From assembly GCF_003751085.1 (NCBI RefSeq), contig NZ_RJJY01000001.1, positions 4,836,001-4,900,000 on the forward strand: a DNA stretch of 64,000 nucleotides, in the 5' to 3' direction. A program made the position numbers and the translations under genes. This DNA is from Micromonospora sp. Llam0. GTDB lineage: Bacteria; Actinomycetota; Actinomycetes; Mycobacteriales; Micromonosporaceae. Positions 48,685 to 59,141 of this stretch are shown piece after piece (position 1 is the stretch's first letter; each line of letters starts with the position of its first letter). The notes beneath the pieces were generated by a model. That model made no database searches. It was not told the origin of the DNA and was given only the letters and a program-made list of their open reading frames with translations.

Positions 48685-49677
48685 GTGCCCTCGTTTGATC
48701 TGCCGTTGCCGCAACTTGCGACGTACAACCCATCTGTCGTCGAACCGGCCGACTTCACGACGTTCTGGAAGTCGACCCTGGACGATGCCGCCAGCCGTGA
48801 CGTGCTGCTCGACGTCCGTCCGGAGCCGACCGACCTGCGCCTGCTGGACACCTGGCAGGTGACGTTCCGCGGGTTCGGCGGGGACCCGGTCAACGCCTGG
48901 TACACCCGACCGGCCGGGGTCGACACGCCGCTGCCGGCGGTCGTCGAGTATCTCGGCTACGGGCGGGGCCGGGGCCTGCCGCACGAGCGGCTGACCTGGC
49001 CGGTCGCCGGCTACGCGCACCTGCTGATGGACGCCCGTGGTCAGGGCGACCAGTACGGCAACGGCGGGGACACCCCGGATCCGCACCCTGCCGCCGCCGG
49101 TGGCCCGGGGCCGGTGACCCGGGGGATCCTCGACCCCACCGGCTACTACTACCGGCGGCTGATCACCGACGCGGTCCGCGCGGTGACGGCGGTGCGCACG
49201 CTGCCCGGCGTCGACCCGGCCCGGGTGGTCGCGGCCGGCAACAGTCAGGGCGGCGGGCTCGCCCTGGCCGTCGCTGGTCTGGTCGACGATCTGGCCGCGC
49301 TGATCTGCACCGCGCCGTTCGGCTGCCACTGGCGGCGGGCGATCGAGATCACCGACAACGAGCCGTACGGCGACGTCGCCCGGTACCTCGCCGTGCACCG
49401 CGACGCCGAGCCAGCGGTACGCCGTACCCTGTCCTACTTCGACGGGGTGTCGTTCGCCCGCACCGCGGTGGCGCCGGCGCACTTCGGCATCGGGCTGCGC
49501 GACACCGTCTGCCCGCCGAGCACGGTATTCGCCGCGTACAACCAGTACGGTGCCGGAAATGGGCGCCCGGACCGACCGGATCGGGAAATTCACCCGTATC
49601 CGTTCAACGGCCACGAAGGCGGCGAGGCGGAGCAGGTCCGCCGACAGTTGCGCTGGCTACACGAACTATTCCCCTGA
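48685..49677 (+). CDS. AXE1-family acetylxylan (cephalosporin-C type) esterase
   Basis: A 330-residue cytoplasmic esterase starting at GTG 48685, six bases after GGGAG. The AXE1 family opening is PQLATYNPSVVEPADFTTFW; then LLMDARGQGDQYG, the catalytic Ser in AAGNSQGGGLALA, the Asp in GLRDTVCPPST and the His in PFNGHEGG. These enzymes deacetylate short xylo-oligosaccharides and other acetylated substrates. It lies 38 bases after the LacI gene and may be co-transcribed. With GH39 and GH67 it completes intracellular breakdown of decorated xylan fragments. Confidence 0.92.
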   Translation: MPSFDLPLPQLATYNPSVVEPADFTTFWKSTLDDAASRDVLLDVRPEPTDLRLLDTWQVTFRGFGGDPVNAWYTRPAGVDTPLPAVVEYLGYGRGRGLPHERLTWPVAGYAHLLMDARGQGDQYGNGGDTPDPHPAAAGGPGPVTRGILDPTGYYYRRLITDAVRAVTAVRTLPGVDPARVVAAGNSQGGGLALAVAGLVDDLAALICTAPFGCHWRRAIEITDNEPYGDVARYLAVHRDAEPAVRRTLSYFDGVSFARTAVAPAHFGIGLRDTVCPPSTVFAAYNQYGAGNGRPDRPDREIHPYPFNGHEGGEAEQVRRQLRWLHELFP

Positions 49678-49731
49678 AACGCCACCGGCCCGAACCAACA
49701 ACTCATCTCCGGACCTCTGCCATCATGTCGA

Positions 49732-49778
49732 CACTGGACAGCAGTCATTAACGTAGGTTAATGTCCTGCTGTCCAGTG
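49732..49778. terminator. Long hairpin after the esterase gene
   Basis: CACTGGACAGCAG and CATTAAC (49732-49752) pair with GTTAATG and CTGCTGTCCAGTG (49757-49778), with a one/two-base bulge and a GTAG loop. It lies 55 bases after the stop codon and fits a terminator. It shares ATGTCCTGC with the hairpin at 18744-18810. Confidence 0.6.
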
Positions 49779-49827
49779 CGCGAAACCGAGCAGCGGTCGC
49801 TGCCGCCTGCCCGCGTTTTCTCCGCCG

Positions 49828-49861
49828 GCAGGCGACCCAGAAGGGCAGGCGACCCAGAAGG
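49828..49861 (+). repeat. Tandem 17-base duplication carrying the subtilase ribosome site
   Basis: GCAGGCGACCCAGAAGG occurs twice without a gap at 49828-49844 and 49845-49861. The second copy supplies AGAAGGG, the likely ribosome-binding site of the subtilase gene that starts at 49870, so the duplication also doubled that site. Confidence 0.85.
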
Positions 49862-49869
49862 GATCGAAG

Positions 49870-51447
<1,578 letters not shown>

Positions 51448-51453
51448 CCGGTT

Positions 51454-51498
51454 GGTCCGTTCGGCGGTCGGTCCAGCGGATCGACCGCCGAACGGACC
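51454..51498 (+). terminator. Terminator after the subtilase gene
   Basis: GGTCCGTTCGGCGGTCG (51454-51470) pairs perfectly with 51482-51498 around an 11-base loop, immediately downstream of the stop codon. Confidence 0.8.
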
Positions 51499-51598
51499 GC
51501 CTGAGACCAATCAAACATTCCCAGGACGGTCGACATTTCATTTACATCGATTGAGTTCGAGGCGTTGACAACGACATGGATTCACCAAACATAGACAC

Positions 51599-52885
51599 AT
51601 GACGATTGTGTTCGCCCGCTCAGTCAACCGTCCATTAAAGAGACTCGCCGCTGGAGCGATTTCCACACTTCTCGCAGCGACACTGGTCGTCGCCGGACCG
51701 GCACAGCAGGCACAAGCCCAGGGAACGGACGCTCAGGGCTTGCAGTTCGGGCAGGTCGTCAACCTGGACACCTGTCAATTGACCACACCGATCAACCTGT
51801 TTCTCGGCGACCCCTGGTTGCTGGCGCGGACCGCCTGGATCCGTATCGACCCGCGCGCTGCCGGCGACGCCTCGCAAGCCGGCTGCGACCCCACCGCCGC
51901 CTATCACGGCCTGCTTGGCACGATCGCGAGCCAGGCACCCCACATCAAGGTCATCGGCCTGCTGAGCAACGACTTCGTGTACGGCGAAGGACTCGACATC
52001 GACCCGCAGCTGTTCGCCAGCCGAGCGGGCCAAGTCGCCTGCGACACCGGCTACAGCCAGATCGACGTCTGGGAGGTGTGGAACGAGCCGTCACTCGACG
52101 GAACCCTGGTGCCGGCCGCCGACTACGCCGAGTTGCTCGGTCTCGCCGCCCGGGCCGTACGCGACTGCGGAGACCAGGTCATCAGCGGTGGCGTCACCCC
52201 CAACCAGCCCATCGAGTACCTGAACGCGGTCAGCGCCGCCATCGGCGCCAACGGCTACGGCGGCTACCAGAACCTGCCGGGGGCGGTCGACGGCATCGGG
52301 ATCCACCCGTACGTGGAGCATGTGACGATGGGTACGCCTGGTCAGCAGCACCTGAACGCCTTCGTCTGGGCTTTGGACGACGCGTTCGGCGAGCCCTTGT
52401 ACCTCACCGAGTTCGGCTGGCCGGTGAACCCCTCGATAGACGAAGCGACCCAGTGCCACAACCTGGTCAACGCGTTCCAGATGCTGCACCAGAACTGGCG
52501 GCCGGAGGTTGTCGCCGCCACCTGGTTCACCATGCAGGACTTCAACGACCCAGACCGGAACTTCGGCCTGTACGACGGCAACGCGGAGAAGCGGATCGCG
52601 TACTACGGCTATCGAGACGGGGCGTGCCCGCCGGCGGCGGTCACCGACGTGACCGCCACCGCCCTGGACAGCAACCGCATCTTGGTCACCTGGACCGACA
52701 ACTCCAGCATCGAGACCAGCTTCAACCTCTACAACGGAGTGACGCACCGTACGATCCCGGCGAACACCACCTCGTACATCTGGACCGGCCTGACACCCGG
52801 CACCTGGATGTGCTTCGCGTTGCAGGCGGTGAACGCCGCCGGGCCGTCGGCCTGGAGCGACTACGGCTGCACCTTCACGCCGTGA
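51599..52885 (+). CDS. Secreted clan-A glycoside hydrolase with FnIII domain
   Basis: A 428-residue secreted protein. Signal peptide to about residue 40 (AQQAQAQ). The catalytic barrel has the acid/base Glu in QIDVWEVWNEPSLDG, a GIGIHPYVEH strand and the nucleophile Glu in PLYLTEFGWPV, then ATWFTMQDFNDPDRNFGLY, which together fit GH5/GH39-like clan-A enzymes; I cannot name the family with certainty. Residues about 345-428 are a fibronectin type III domain (AVTDVTATALDSNRILVTWT ... APNAAGPSAWS-like end). ATG 51599 has no obvious ribosome site. Substrate unknown. Flanked by strong terminators on both sides, so it is a single-gene unit. Confidence 0.8.
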   Translation: MTIVFARSVNRPLKRLAAGAISTLLAATLVVAGPAQQAQAQGTDAQGLQFGQVVNLDTCQLTTPINLFLGDPWLLARTAWIRIDPRAAGDASQAGCDPTAAYHGLLGTIASQAPHIKVIGLLSNDFVYGEGLDIDPQLFASRAGQVACDTGYSQIDVWEVWNEPSLDGTLVPAADYAELLGLAARAVRDCGDQVISGGVTPNQPIEYLNAVSAAIGANGYGGYQNLPGAVDGIGIHPYVEHVTMGTPGQQHLNAFVWALDDAFGEPLYLTEFGWPVNPSIDEATQCHNLVNAFQMLHQNWRPEVVAATWFTMQDFNDPDRNFGLYDGNAEKRIAYYGYRDGACPPAAVTDVTATALDSNRILVTWTDNSSIETSFNLYNGVTHRTIPANTTSYIWTGLTPGTWMCFALQAVNAAGPSAWSDYGCTFTP

Positions 52886-52894
52886 GTTGACGCG

Positions 52895-52938
52895 GGGCGA
52901 CCGTCAGGTGCCACGGCCGTGGCACCTGACGGTCGCCC
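52895..52938. terminator. Bidirectional terminator, perfect 44-base palindrome
   Basis: GGGCGACCGTCAGGTGCCAC and its exact continuation form a perfect palindrome centred on CGGCCG, between the clan-A glycosidase and the convergent SGNH esterase gene. Confidence 0.85.
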
Positions 52939-52963
52939 GCAAAGAGGGACCGCTACGGGTGGG

Positions 52964-54028
52964 TCAGCTGGCGGTGCAGGACGGGGTCATGCCGGAGCCG
53001 CTGCCGGTGCCCTGGAAGCCGAACTCGGTCGACTGCCCGGCACCGACCCGGCCGTTGTAGCTGACGTTGCGGAACTGCACCGGGCCGCTGTTGCCGCTGC
53101 GGTCGGCGTTCCACGCGTTGGTGACGGTGGCACCGCCGGGCAGAGTCATCCCGACGGTCCAGCCGGTGAGTCCGGCCGAGCCTGCGGTGACCCGGACGGT
53201 TGCCACGAACCCGCCGGGCCACTGGTTGAGCGAGACGGTGGCGGTGCAGCCACCACCCGGCGGCGGGGTGGTCGGCGGCGCGGTCGTAGGCGGTGGCGGG
53301 GTGGTCGGGCTCGGGCTCGGTCCGCCGCCCGGGTTCAGACTTCCGGGTACGGAGAGCAGGGCGTCGTACCACCTGGTGGCCATCTTGCTGTACCCGGTGG
53401 CGTTCGGGTGCACGCCGTCGGCCAGGTCGGCGGTGGTGAGCGCCGAGTACATGTCGACGAGGTGCACCCGGCGGCCGGCGTTCGCCCGGCTCTGCACGAT
53501 CTGCGGGATCGCCGAGTTGTACGCGCGGAACTGGGCGTCGCTGAAGCTGGCCGGGATGATCGTGGCGACGAACAGGTGGGCGTCCGGCGCGGTGTTGGTG
53601 ATCTTGTCAATCAGGGCGGCGAGCCGGTTCGGCGCGTTCGGCAGGTCCCGGTTCTGGGTGATGTCGTTGGTGCCGATGTGCAGCAGGATCGTCTGCGGGT
53701 CGGAGGCGTTCAGCCAGTTGACGATGTTGGCGTCGATCTGGTCGATCCGCCAGCCCGAGTGGCCCTGGTGGTTCCGGTCGGGCAGGCTGGCCGGCCCGTT
53801 GGACTGGGATCCGACGAAGTCCACGGTGTACCCACCGGCCTGGAACTTCTGCCACAGGTCGATGCGGTAGCCGCCGGGGACGTTGAAGCCGTCGGTGATC
53901 GAGTCACCGAGCGGCATGATCCGCACGGCGGACGGCTGGGCGTTGGCGCCGTTGCCGATCGCGAGCGCGACGGCGACCAGCAGCGCGGCCGCCAGCGCCG
54001 CCGTACATCGACGGACGGTCGAGGTCAT
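52964..54028 (-). CDS. Secreted SGNH-type esterase with C-terminal CBM2
   Basis: A 354-residue secreted esterase, ATG 54028 after GGAGGGAG. Signal peptide ends near GANAQ. The SGNH hydrolase has catalytic Ser in MPLGDSITDG, block III Asn in LLHIGTNDI and Asp-His in LADGVHPN, in a form close to CE3 acetylxylan esterases. A Pro/Thr/Gly linker (GGGPSPSPTTPPPPT) leads to a CBM2 of about 100 residues (CTATVSLNQWPGGFVATVRV, TVTNAWNADRSG). It would deacetylate plant polysaccharide while attached to cellulose or xylan. A perfect inverted repeat lies just upstream of the gene. Confidence 0.9.
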   Translation of the reverse strand: MTSTVRRCTAALAAALLVAVALAIGNGANAQPSAVRIMPLGDSITDGFNVPGGYRIDLWQKFQAGGYTVDFVGSQSNGPASLPDRNHQGHSGWRIDQIDANIVNWLNASDPQTILLHIGTNDITQNRDLPNAPNRLAALIDKITNTAPDAHLFVATIIPASFSDAQFRAYNSAIPQIVQSRANAGRRVHLVDMYSALTTADLADGVHPNATGYSKMATRWYDALLSVPGSLNPGGGPSPSPTTPPPPTTAPPTTPPPGGGCTATVSLNQWPGGFVATVRVTAGSAGLTGWTVGMTLPGGATVTNAWNADRSGNSGPVQFRNVSYNGRVGAGQSTEFGFQGTGSGSGMTPSCTAS

Positions 54029-54041
54029 GGGAAAACTCCCT

Positions 54042-54081
54042 CCGATGAACATCTACATCTATCAATCTAGATGTTCATCGG
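54042..54081. promoter_or_regulatory. Perfect 14-base inverted repeat before the SGNH esterase gene
   Basis: CCGATGAACATCTA (54042-54055) and TAGATGTTCATCGG (54068-54081) are exact complements 12 bases apart, 14 bases from the esterase start. An operator or a 5' leader hairpin covering the ribosome site is likely. The 144-base gap to the next gene shows nothing else. Confidence 0.6.
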
Positions 54082-54172
54082 CCGACCGGTCCGACGCGCG
54101 CCGTGGCCCCAGCGACGAACGGCCAGCACGCTGCGCCGAACGGCAGGCATGACCACAGGGAGACAAGACGGG

Positions 54173-55809
54173 TCAGCCGTTCGGCCGAGCGTAGCTGGCC
54201 CACCGCCTTTCCCCCTGCTGCAGGAGCTTGCCTTCCCTCGCAAGCCTCCGCAACAAACGACTTGCCTGATCGGGTGCGAGAGAACAGAGATCTGCTGCTT
54301 GTGCCCGGGTAATCCGGCCATGAGCTGACACGTACTGCAAAACCATCTGCTCCTGCTGGAGCGACTCAAATCCTTTTATTCGGACATAGCCTGACGGAAC
54401 ATCCAAAACGCGATAGACTGCGGCAGATAGGTGCCAGGTACGTCCCTTTCCGCTGCCACGCGCCTCGACCCAGCCTCGCTCGACCATCCGAGCCAGCAGA
54501 TTCCGTGCCTCGCTCTCCGTACGCTGGACGAGATCGGCGAGGTCACGTGTTGAAGCCTGTCGCTCCCGCACCAACTCGGTAAGCACCTGAAGTTCGCCGA
54601 GCCCAAGCGGCGCACCTAGCCGCCGCTCCTGCTCCAACACCCACCTCGTCATCGAAATATTCGCCGGCCCACCAGGCAGGATTGCCACAACGTGTGTATC
54701 GGTCGTCCTTCCGTAATCCGGTGCCGGCTTCCCGAGACGCAGCTGCTCGGCATACATCCGATTGATGCCTCGACCGGTTCGCTCTACCAGTCCGGTCCGC
54801 TTGAAAGCGTCCGCAAGGAGTGGACTACGAGGGTGCGGCGGTGCGACGAGGAGATTGTCGATCCTCACGCCAGTCGACAGCCCTCCGGGACTAGAAATCT
54901 CGAGCTGATCCTCCGCCCACTGAACATGCACCGCCCCTCGACGAGTGTAGTCGCGATGAATCAACGCGTTCGCCAGCGCCTCTCGGAACGCAACCTCCGA
55001 GTATGAAGCTACGGCTACCCGAAGCAACCCGAATTCGAGCTCGTCTTCTCGGACACGAGCGCGAAACCGCAGCGAGAATTCCTCGGCCAGCCGGAGAAGC
55101 GGATAGGCGAAGAACTCGTTGACCTCAACTTGCATCCCGTTAACCACCTGAAATGCCGCTTCATGAGTCGGAAGATACCTACGCAGCGCAGGAACCTTAC
55201 CGAACAGCAGCAGAGCCCCCGTCGAGATATCGCCGCTACGCCCGGCGAGCCCAAGAGCGTTCACTATCTCTCGATCGGACAAGGATGCCAGTATCCGATC
55301 AGACCCATTGCCAGCAGCCGCTGTCAATCGCCGCATCCGCTCGAACTCTAGCGGATCCAGGTCTTCCCACCCGGCACCACCGACTCGGAGGCCAGCCCAG
55401 TAAATGGCGCCACGGTCCACCTCGTGAGCGAGCATCTCGTGAGCATGATACGGGACACATGTCGGACTACCGTCACCAGCAATCGCCCGCCGAACATAGG
55501 TCCCACTACAGCCGAGAGTGGAGGCTGCGTCATGTTCGCGATCAGAGCCTGAACCCGCAGCGGATCCGTGCCGCCAGCCTCGTGCCGAGCACGCGCTCCG
55601 CTGACGACCCCGTCGTCCTCGACGCCGACGAGCAACACCCCGCCATTTCCGTTGGCGAGGCACACGACCGCCTCCACCAAGTCACGGTCATTGAGTCGCT
55701 CCCGCCGTTCACCCTTGAACTCGACCTCGTACGTCTCGCCGTCTTCGATCAACCGGGCGATCCAATCAGCCAGATACCGGACAAAATGTCCCTGATGCCG
55801 CAGACTCAC
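54173..55809 (-). pseudogene. AlbA_2 / ATP-binding transcriptional-regulator-like gene, apparent frameshift
   Basis: Two overlapping reading frames together make one Schlafen-AlbA_2-type protein of about 540 residues. The first (from GTG 55809, open to 55348) has the AlbA_2 domain: YEVEFKGERRERLNDRDLVE, ANGNGGVLLVGVEDDG and FGGRLLVTVV. The second (open from 55663 to the stop at 54173) continues with EVDRGAIYWAGLRVGGAGWE, the HATPase-like EVAFREALANALIHRDYTRR, SSPGGLSTGV and C-terminal winged helices (SEARNLLARMVERGWVEARG). The switch needs a one-base loss (or two-base gain) near 55465-55490. No slippery run is visible. It may be a true mutation or a sequencing error. Base composition is lower in GC than flanking genes, suggesting transfer. 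GTG 55809 overlaps the SanA-like stop by four bases. Confidence 0.75.
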
Positions 55810-56498
55810 TCGCGCAGGGCGTCGTCGAGGCTGGTCTCGGGTGGGCCGGGCAGCGCCGGATCCCGGCCCACCAGCACGTCGTACGCGGCCTTGACCGCAG
55901 CGAACCGCTCCCGGAACGCGCCCCAGCGCCAGGCCCGCTCGAATCGGCGTACCGAATCGTCGCCGACGCCGACCGCGTCCACGCCGACCCGCCGGCAGAC
56001 CGTGACCGCCCGCTCGATGTGGAAGCTCTGCGTCACCACGATCGCCTGCTCCACACCGAAGACGCGGCGCGCCCGCAGGCACGAGTCGTAGGTGTCCAGA
56101 CCGGCGTGGTCCTGCACGATCCGGTCCGCCGGCACGCCCCGGTCGATCAGCCAACGCCGCATCGCGCCCGGCTCGTCGTAGTCCCACTCCCGGTGGTCAC
56201 CGGAGACCAGCACCGCCCGGACCCGGTCGGCTTCGACCAGCCGCCGGGCCACCTCCAGCCGACCGGCCAGGAACTCCGACGGCGTACCGTCCGGCCGGAC
56301 CTGCGCCCCGAGGACCAGGGCGACCGGCGCGGCCGGCACGCTGGCCAGCTCGTAGACGTGCTCGGCCGCCGACGCCCGCACCCAGTACCCGCTGCCGGTC
56401 ACCAGCAGCGCGACCGCGACCGCCGCCGCCGCGCAGAGGGTCAGTTTGCGGCGCAGCCAACGGGTTCGACGGGACGGATGAGCCAGGGCGTCGTCCAT
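55806..56498 (-). CDS. SanA/YdcF-like DUF218 membrane protein
   Basis: A 230-residue protein starting at ATG 56498. One membrane helix (LTLCAAAAVAVALLVTGSGYW) is followed by the DUF218 domain: APVALVLGAQVRPDGTPS, AVLVSGDHREWDYDEPGAM, TYDSCLRARRVFGVEQAIVV and TQSFHIERA. Relatives such as SanA affect envelope permeability to vancomycin; the biochemical role is unknown. It overlaps the downstream AlbA_2 gene and is divergent from the propeller gene. Confidence 0.88.
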   Translation of the reverse strand: MDDALAHPSRRTRWLRRKLTLCAAAAVAVALLVTGSGYWVRASAAEHVYELASVPAAPVALVLGAQVRPDGTPSEFLAGRLEVARRLVEADRVRAVLVSGDHREWDYDEPGAMRRWLIDRGVPADRIVQDHAGLDTYDSCLRARRVFGVEQAIVVTQSFHIERAVTVCRRVGVDAVGVGDDSVRRFERAWRWGAFRERFAAVKAAYDVLVGRDPALPGPPETSLDDALRE

Positions 56499-56564
56499 GC
56501 CGTAATTATGGTCGACGGGCACATCGCGCCCGGCCACTGGACACCGGCCGCGACAGGAAAGAGT

Positions 56565-57956
56565 GTGGAGCGCATGGTCATCGAGCTGGGCCTGGCCCGC
56601 CACCCCGAGGCACCGCCGTCACCACCGGCCGGACGGTGGTGGCGATCGCCGCGGCGGGTACGGCTGGCCGCCGGCCGGGTTCGTCCGCTCGCCGCCGTCG
56701 TCGGCCTGGTGCTGCTCGTCGGCCTGGCCGGCGCGGCCCCGCCCAGCGGCCCGCTGCTCGTCCAGGTCGCCAGTCATCAGGTGAAGGCCCGGGACATCGT
56801 GCTCGCCGGGGACCGGCTGCTGGTCACCTCGGCCGCCGCGCAGGGCACGGCGACCACCTGGCAGCTGTCCGCGTACGGCGTACCCGACGGCGCGCTGCGC
56901 TGGACCGTGCCGTTCGACGCGGCGAGTTGGCGGCTGCGGCAGGTGCGCCGGACCGGTGACGTGGTGCTGGTCGACCCGAGGTCCGGCCCCGGCACCGGCT
57001 CGACGGTGATCCTGGACGCGCAGACCGGGCAGACCCGGTGGGTGGCACCGGACGGGCTGGTGCTGACCGACGACGGGCGTACCGCCCTGATCGACGAACC
57101 GGACGACGCCGGCGCCACCTCGTCGACGCTGCGCGCGGTTGACCTGGCGACCGGTGACGAGCTGTGGCGAACCGACCTGGCCGTGCCGACCGAGGTGCTG
57201 GCCGGGTCCGCCGGGCAGGCGCTGCTGGTCGGCACCGACGGCCGAGCGGAGGTACGCGACGGGCGCGACGGCACGGTACTGCGTACCGCCGAGCTGGGTG
57301 AGGTGTCCCGGCCGGACAGCATGGCCGGCACGCTGCTGCTGCGCCAGTGGCGCGGCGGTGAGCTGGGGGTGACCGGCCACGACCCGGCGACGTTGCGGCA
57401 GCTGTGGCACCGACCGGTGCGGTACGGACCGGGCCGGATCACCGGCTGCGGCGAGCTGATCTGCTTCCCGGACGACTCCCGGATCGAGGCGGTCGACCCG
57501 GTGACCGGCCGGACCGTCTGGCGGGTGCCGGCCGACCTGGTGGTCGACTTCGACAGCTACCTGGTGGCGTACAGCGTGTCGGCCGACGGCGGGTCCGGTG
57601 CCGCGGCGGACGGCGACGGTCGCGGGTATCCCGCGTCGGTGGCGGTGGCGGATGCCAGCGCCGAGGCGGGTTCGGGCAGCGGGCGGATCATCGACCCGGG
57701 GACCGGGCGGACCCTGCTGCCGTTGAGCGCCTGGGAGACCGAGTTGGAGGGGCGCGGCGACGCGACGTTCGTCGGCTACCGGCAGCCGGCCGAGACCGGA
57801 CCGGCCTGGCTCGCGGTGCTGTCGCCGGCGGGTCCGGAGACGGTACGCATGGTCGGTAGCGTCCCCGGACCGGTCGGCGGCTGCGTCGGCGACCGCAGCA
57901 CGATCGTCTGCCGGCTGGGTGCCGACGCGATCAGCATCTGGCACTACGAACTCTGA
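56565..57956 (+). CDS. Membrane-anchored PQQ-type beta-propeller protein
   Basis: A 463-residue protein. GTG 56565 follows AGGAAAG; ATG 56574 is the alternative. A basic N-terminus and one membrane helix (LAAVVGLVLLVGLAGAAPP) anchor an outer beta-propeller whose blades repeat Asp-x-x-Thr-Gly-x-x-x-Trp patterns: DAQTGQTRWVAPDG, DLATGDELWRTDLA, DPVTGRTVWRVPAD, DPGTGRTLLPLSAW. These are PQQ-like/BamB-type repeats, but enzyme residues are not evident. A scaffold or binding role is likely. Its stop codon is the first unit of a pentanucleotide repeat. Confidence 0.8.
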   Translation: MERMVIELGLARHPEAPPSPPAGRWWRSPRRVRLAAGRVRPLAAVVGLVLLVGLAGAAPPSGPLLVQVASHQVKARDIVLAGDRLLVTSAAAQGTATTWQLSAYGVPDGALRWTVPFDAASWRLRQVRRTGDVVLVDPRSGPGTGSTVILDAQTGQTRWVAPDGLVLTDDGRTALIDEPDDAGATSSTLRAVDLATGDELWRTDLAVPTEVLAGSAGQALLVGTDGRAEVRDGRDGTVLRTAELGEVSRPDSMAGTLLLRQWRGGELGVTGHDPATLRQLWHRPVRYGPGRITGCGELICFPDDSRIEAVDPVTGRTVWRVPADLVVDFDSYLVAYSVSADGGSGAAADGDGRGYPASVAVADASAEAGSGSGRIIDPGTGRTLLPLSAWETELEGRGDATFVGYRQPAETGPAWLAVLSPAGPETVRMVGSVPGPVGGCVGDRSTIVCRLGADAISIWHYEL

Positions 57957-57978
57957 CCTGACCTGACCTGACCTGACC
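57954..57978. repeat. (TGACC)5 microsatellite over a stop codon
   Basis: Five perfect TGACC copies start with the TGA stop of the propeller gene and are followed by a G/C-rich block of GGGC/GGCC repeats up to the next gene. Gain or loss of units does not alter the protein, because the stop is the first unit. Confidence 0.9.
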
Positions 57979-58028
57979 GGGCCCGGCCTGGGCCGGCTGG
58001 GCAGGGCTGGGCCGGGCCGGGTGGTCGC

Positions 58029-59063
58029 TCAGGAAGCGGCGTCGACCTTGTCGGCGGCTTCGGCGAGCGCGGCGACGTACTCGTCGAGGCCCCAGGTGAC
58101 CGACAACGCGGTGGGCGGCGATACCGAGGCGATGAACTCGGCACCGACCAGTGAGGCGACCGCCCCGGACTGGATCTGCGGCATGGTCTGCGCGGCCTGC
58201 GAGGAGAGGAACGCGTCCTGTTCCTCCTGAGTGGTGGCGAACGACACCAGCACGTCCGAGGTGAGCTGATCGAGCTGCTCGTAACTCATGGTGAAGTAGA
58301 ACGTCGACTCGTCGGTGCCGAGGTCGTTGACGCTGGGCGCGCCGGTCATCCCGAGGTCGAGGGCGAACTCGACCCGCGGGTCGGCCTCCTTGTAGACGTA
58401 GAAGGTGCCGGCGGAGTCCCAGACCATGGCGACGCTCTTGCCGGCCAGCTGCGGGTTCTCCTCGGCCTTGGTGGCGATCCGCGCGTCGATGTCGTCCAGC
58501 AGCGCCTGCGCCTCGTCGCTCTTGCCGAGCGCGGTGCCGACGGTGGTGATCAGGTCCCGCCACGGGGTGGCCCACGCCTCACCCGGGTAGGCGACCGTCG
58601 GCGCGATCTGGCTGAGCAGGTCGTACTGTTCCTGGTCGATGCCGGAGTAGACGGCGAGGATCAGGTCCGGGTCGGCGGCGGCGATCTCGTCGAACGGCGG
58701 TTCCTGGGCGTCCGGCAGGACGGTGGGCACCTCGGCGCCGGTCTCGTCGAGCTTCTCGGCGATCCACGGCAGTACGCCGTTGGCGTCGCCGCCGTAGCTC
58801 TGGAACGGGATGGCCACCGGCACCACGTCGAGCGCGATGGCGGCGTCGGCGCTGCCCCAGCCCCAGGCGACCACCCGGGTCGGGGTGTCTTCGATGGTGG
58901 TCTCGCCGAGGGCGTGCTCGATGGTCACCGGGAAGCCGGCCGAGCTGCCACCGGTCGCGGCGTCGTCGGTGCTGGAATCGTCACCGGAACCGCACGCGGT
59001 CAGGCCGATGGTGAGGGCGAGTGGGGCGGCGAAAAGGACGCGGCTGAGTTTTCTGCTGATCAC
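58029..59063 (-). CDS. Iron-siderophore ABC transporter binding lipoprotein
   Basis: A 344-residue lipoprotein of the FepB/FhuD class. GTG 59063 lies six bases after AGGAGAG. The signal ends in LTAC-G. The domain shows IEHALGETTIEDTPTRVVAW, EPPFDEIAAADPDLILAVYS, IAPTVAYPGEAWATPWRDLI and SVAMVWDSAGTFYVYKE. It captures ferric siderophore outside the membrane and delivers it to the two FecCD permeases encoded upstream on the same strand. A DtxR/IdeR box precedes it, so it has its own iron-controlled promoter. An ATPase gene is not in the window. Confidence 0.93.
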   Translation of the reverse strand: MISRKLSRVLFAAPLALTIGLTACGSGDDSSTDDAATGGSSAGFPVTIEHALGETTIEDTPTRVVAWGWGSADAAIALDVVPVAIPFQSYGGDANGVLPWIAEKLDETGAEVPTVLPDAQEPPFDEIAAADPDLILAVYSGIDQEQYDLLSQIAPTVAYPGEAWATPWRDLITTVGTALGKSDEAQALLDDIDARIATKAEENPQLAGKSVAMVWDSAGTFYVYKEADPRVEFALDLGMTGAPSVNDLGTDESTFYFTMSYEQLDQLTSDVLVSFATTQEEQDAFLSSQAAQTMPQIQSGAVASLVGAEFIASVSPPTALSVTWGLDEYVAALAEAADKVDAAS

Positions 59064-59122
59064 TGTCTCTCCTACGAGCGCGGGGTCGTCCGCGAAGGTC
59101 AGCACATGCAACCACGGCCAAG

Positions 59123-59141
59123 TTAGGTTTGGCTAGCCTAT
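59123..59141 (-). promoter_or_regulatory. DtxR/IdeR iron box
   Basis: TTAGGTTTGGCTAGCCTAT matches the known DtxR/IdeR consensus TTAGGTTAGGCTAACCTAA at 16 of 19 positions. It is 60 bases upstream of the binding-protein start and overlaps the last bases of the permease gene. Confidence 0.85.
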
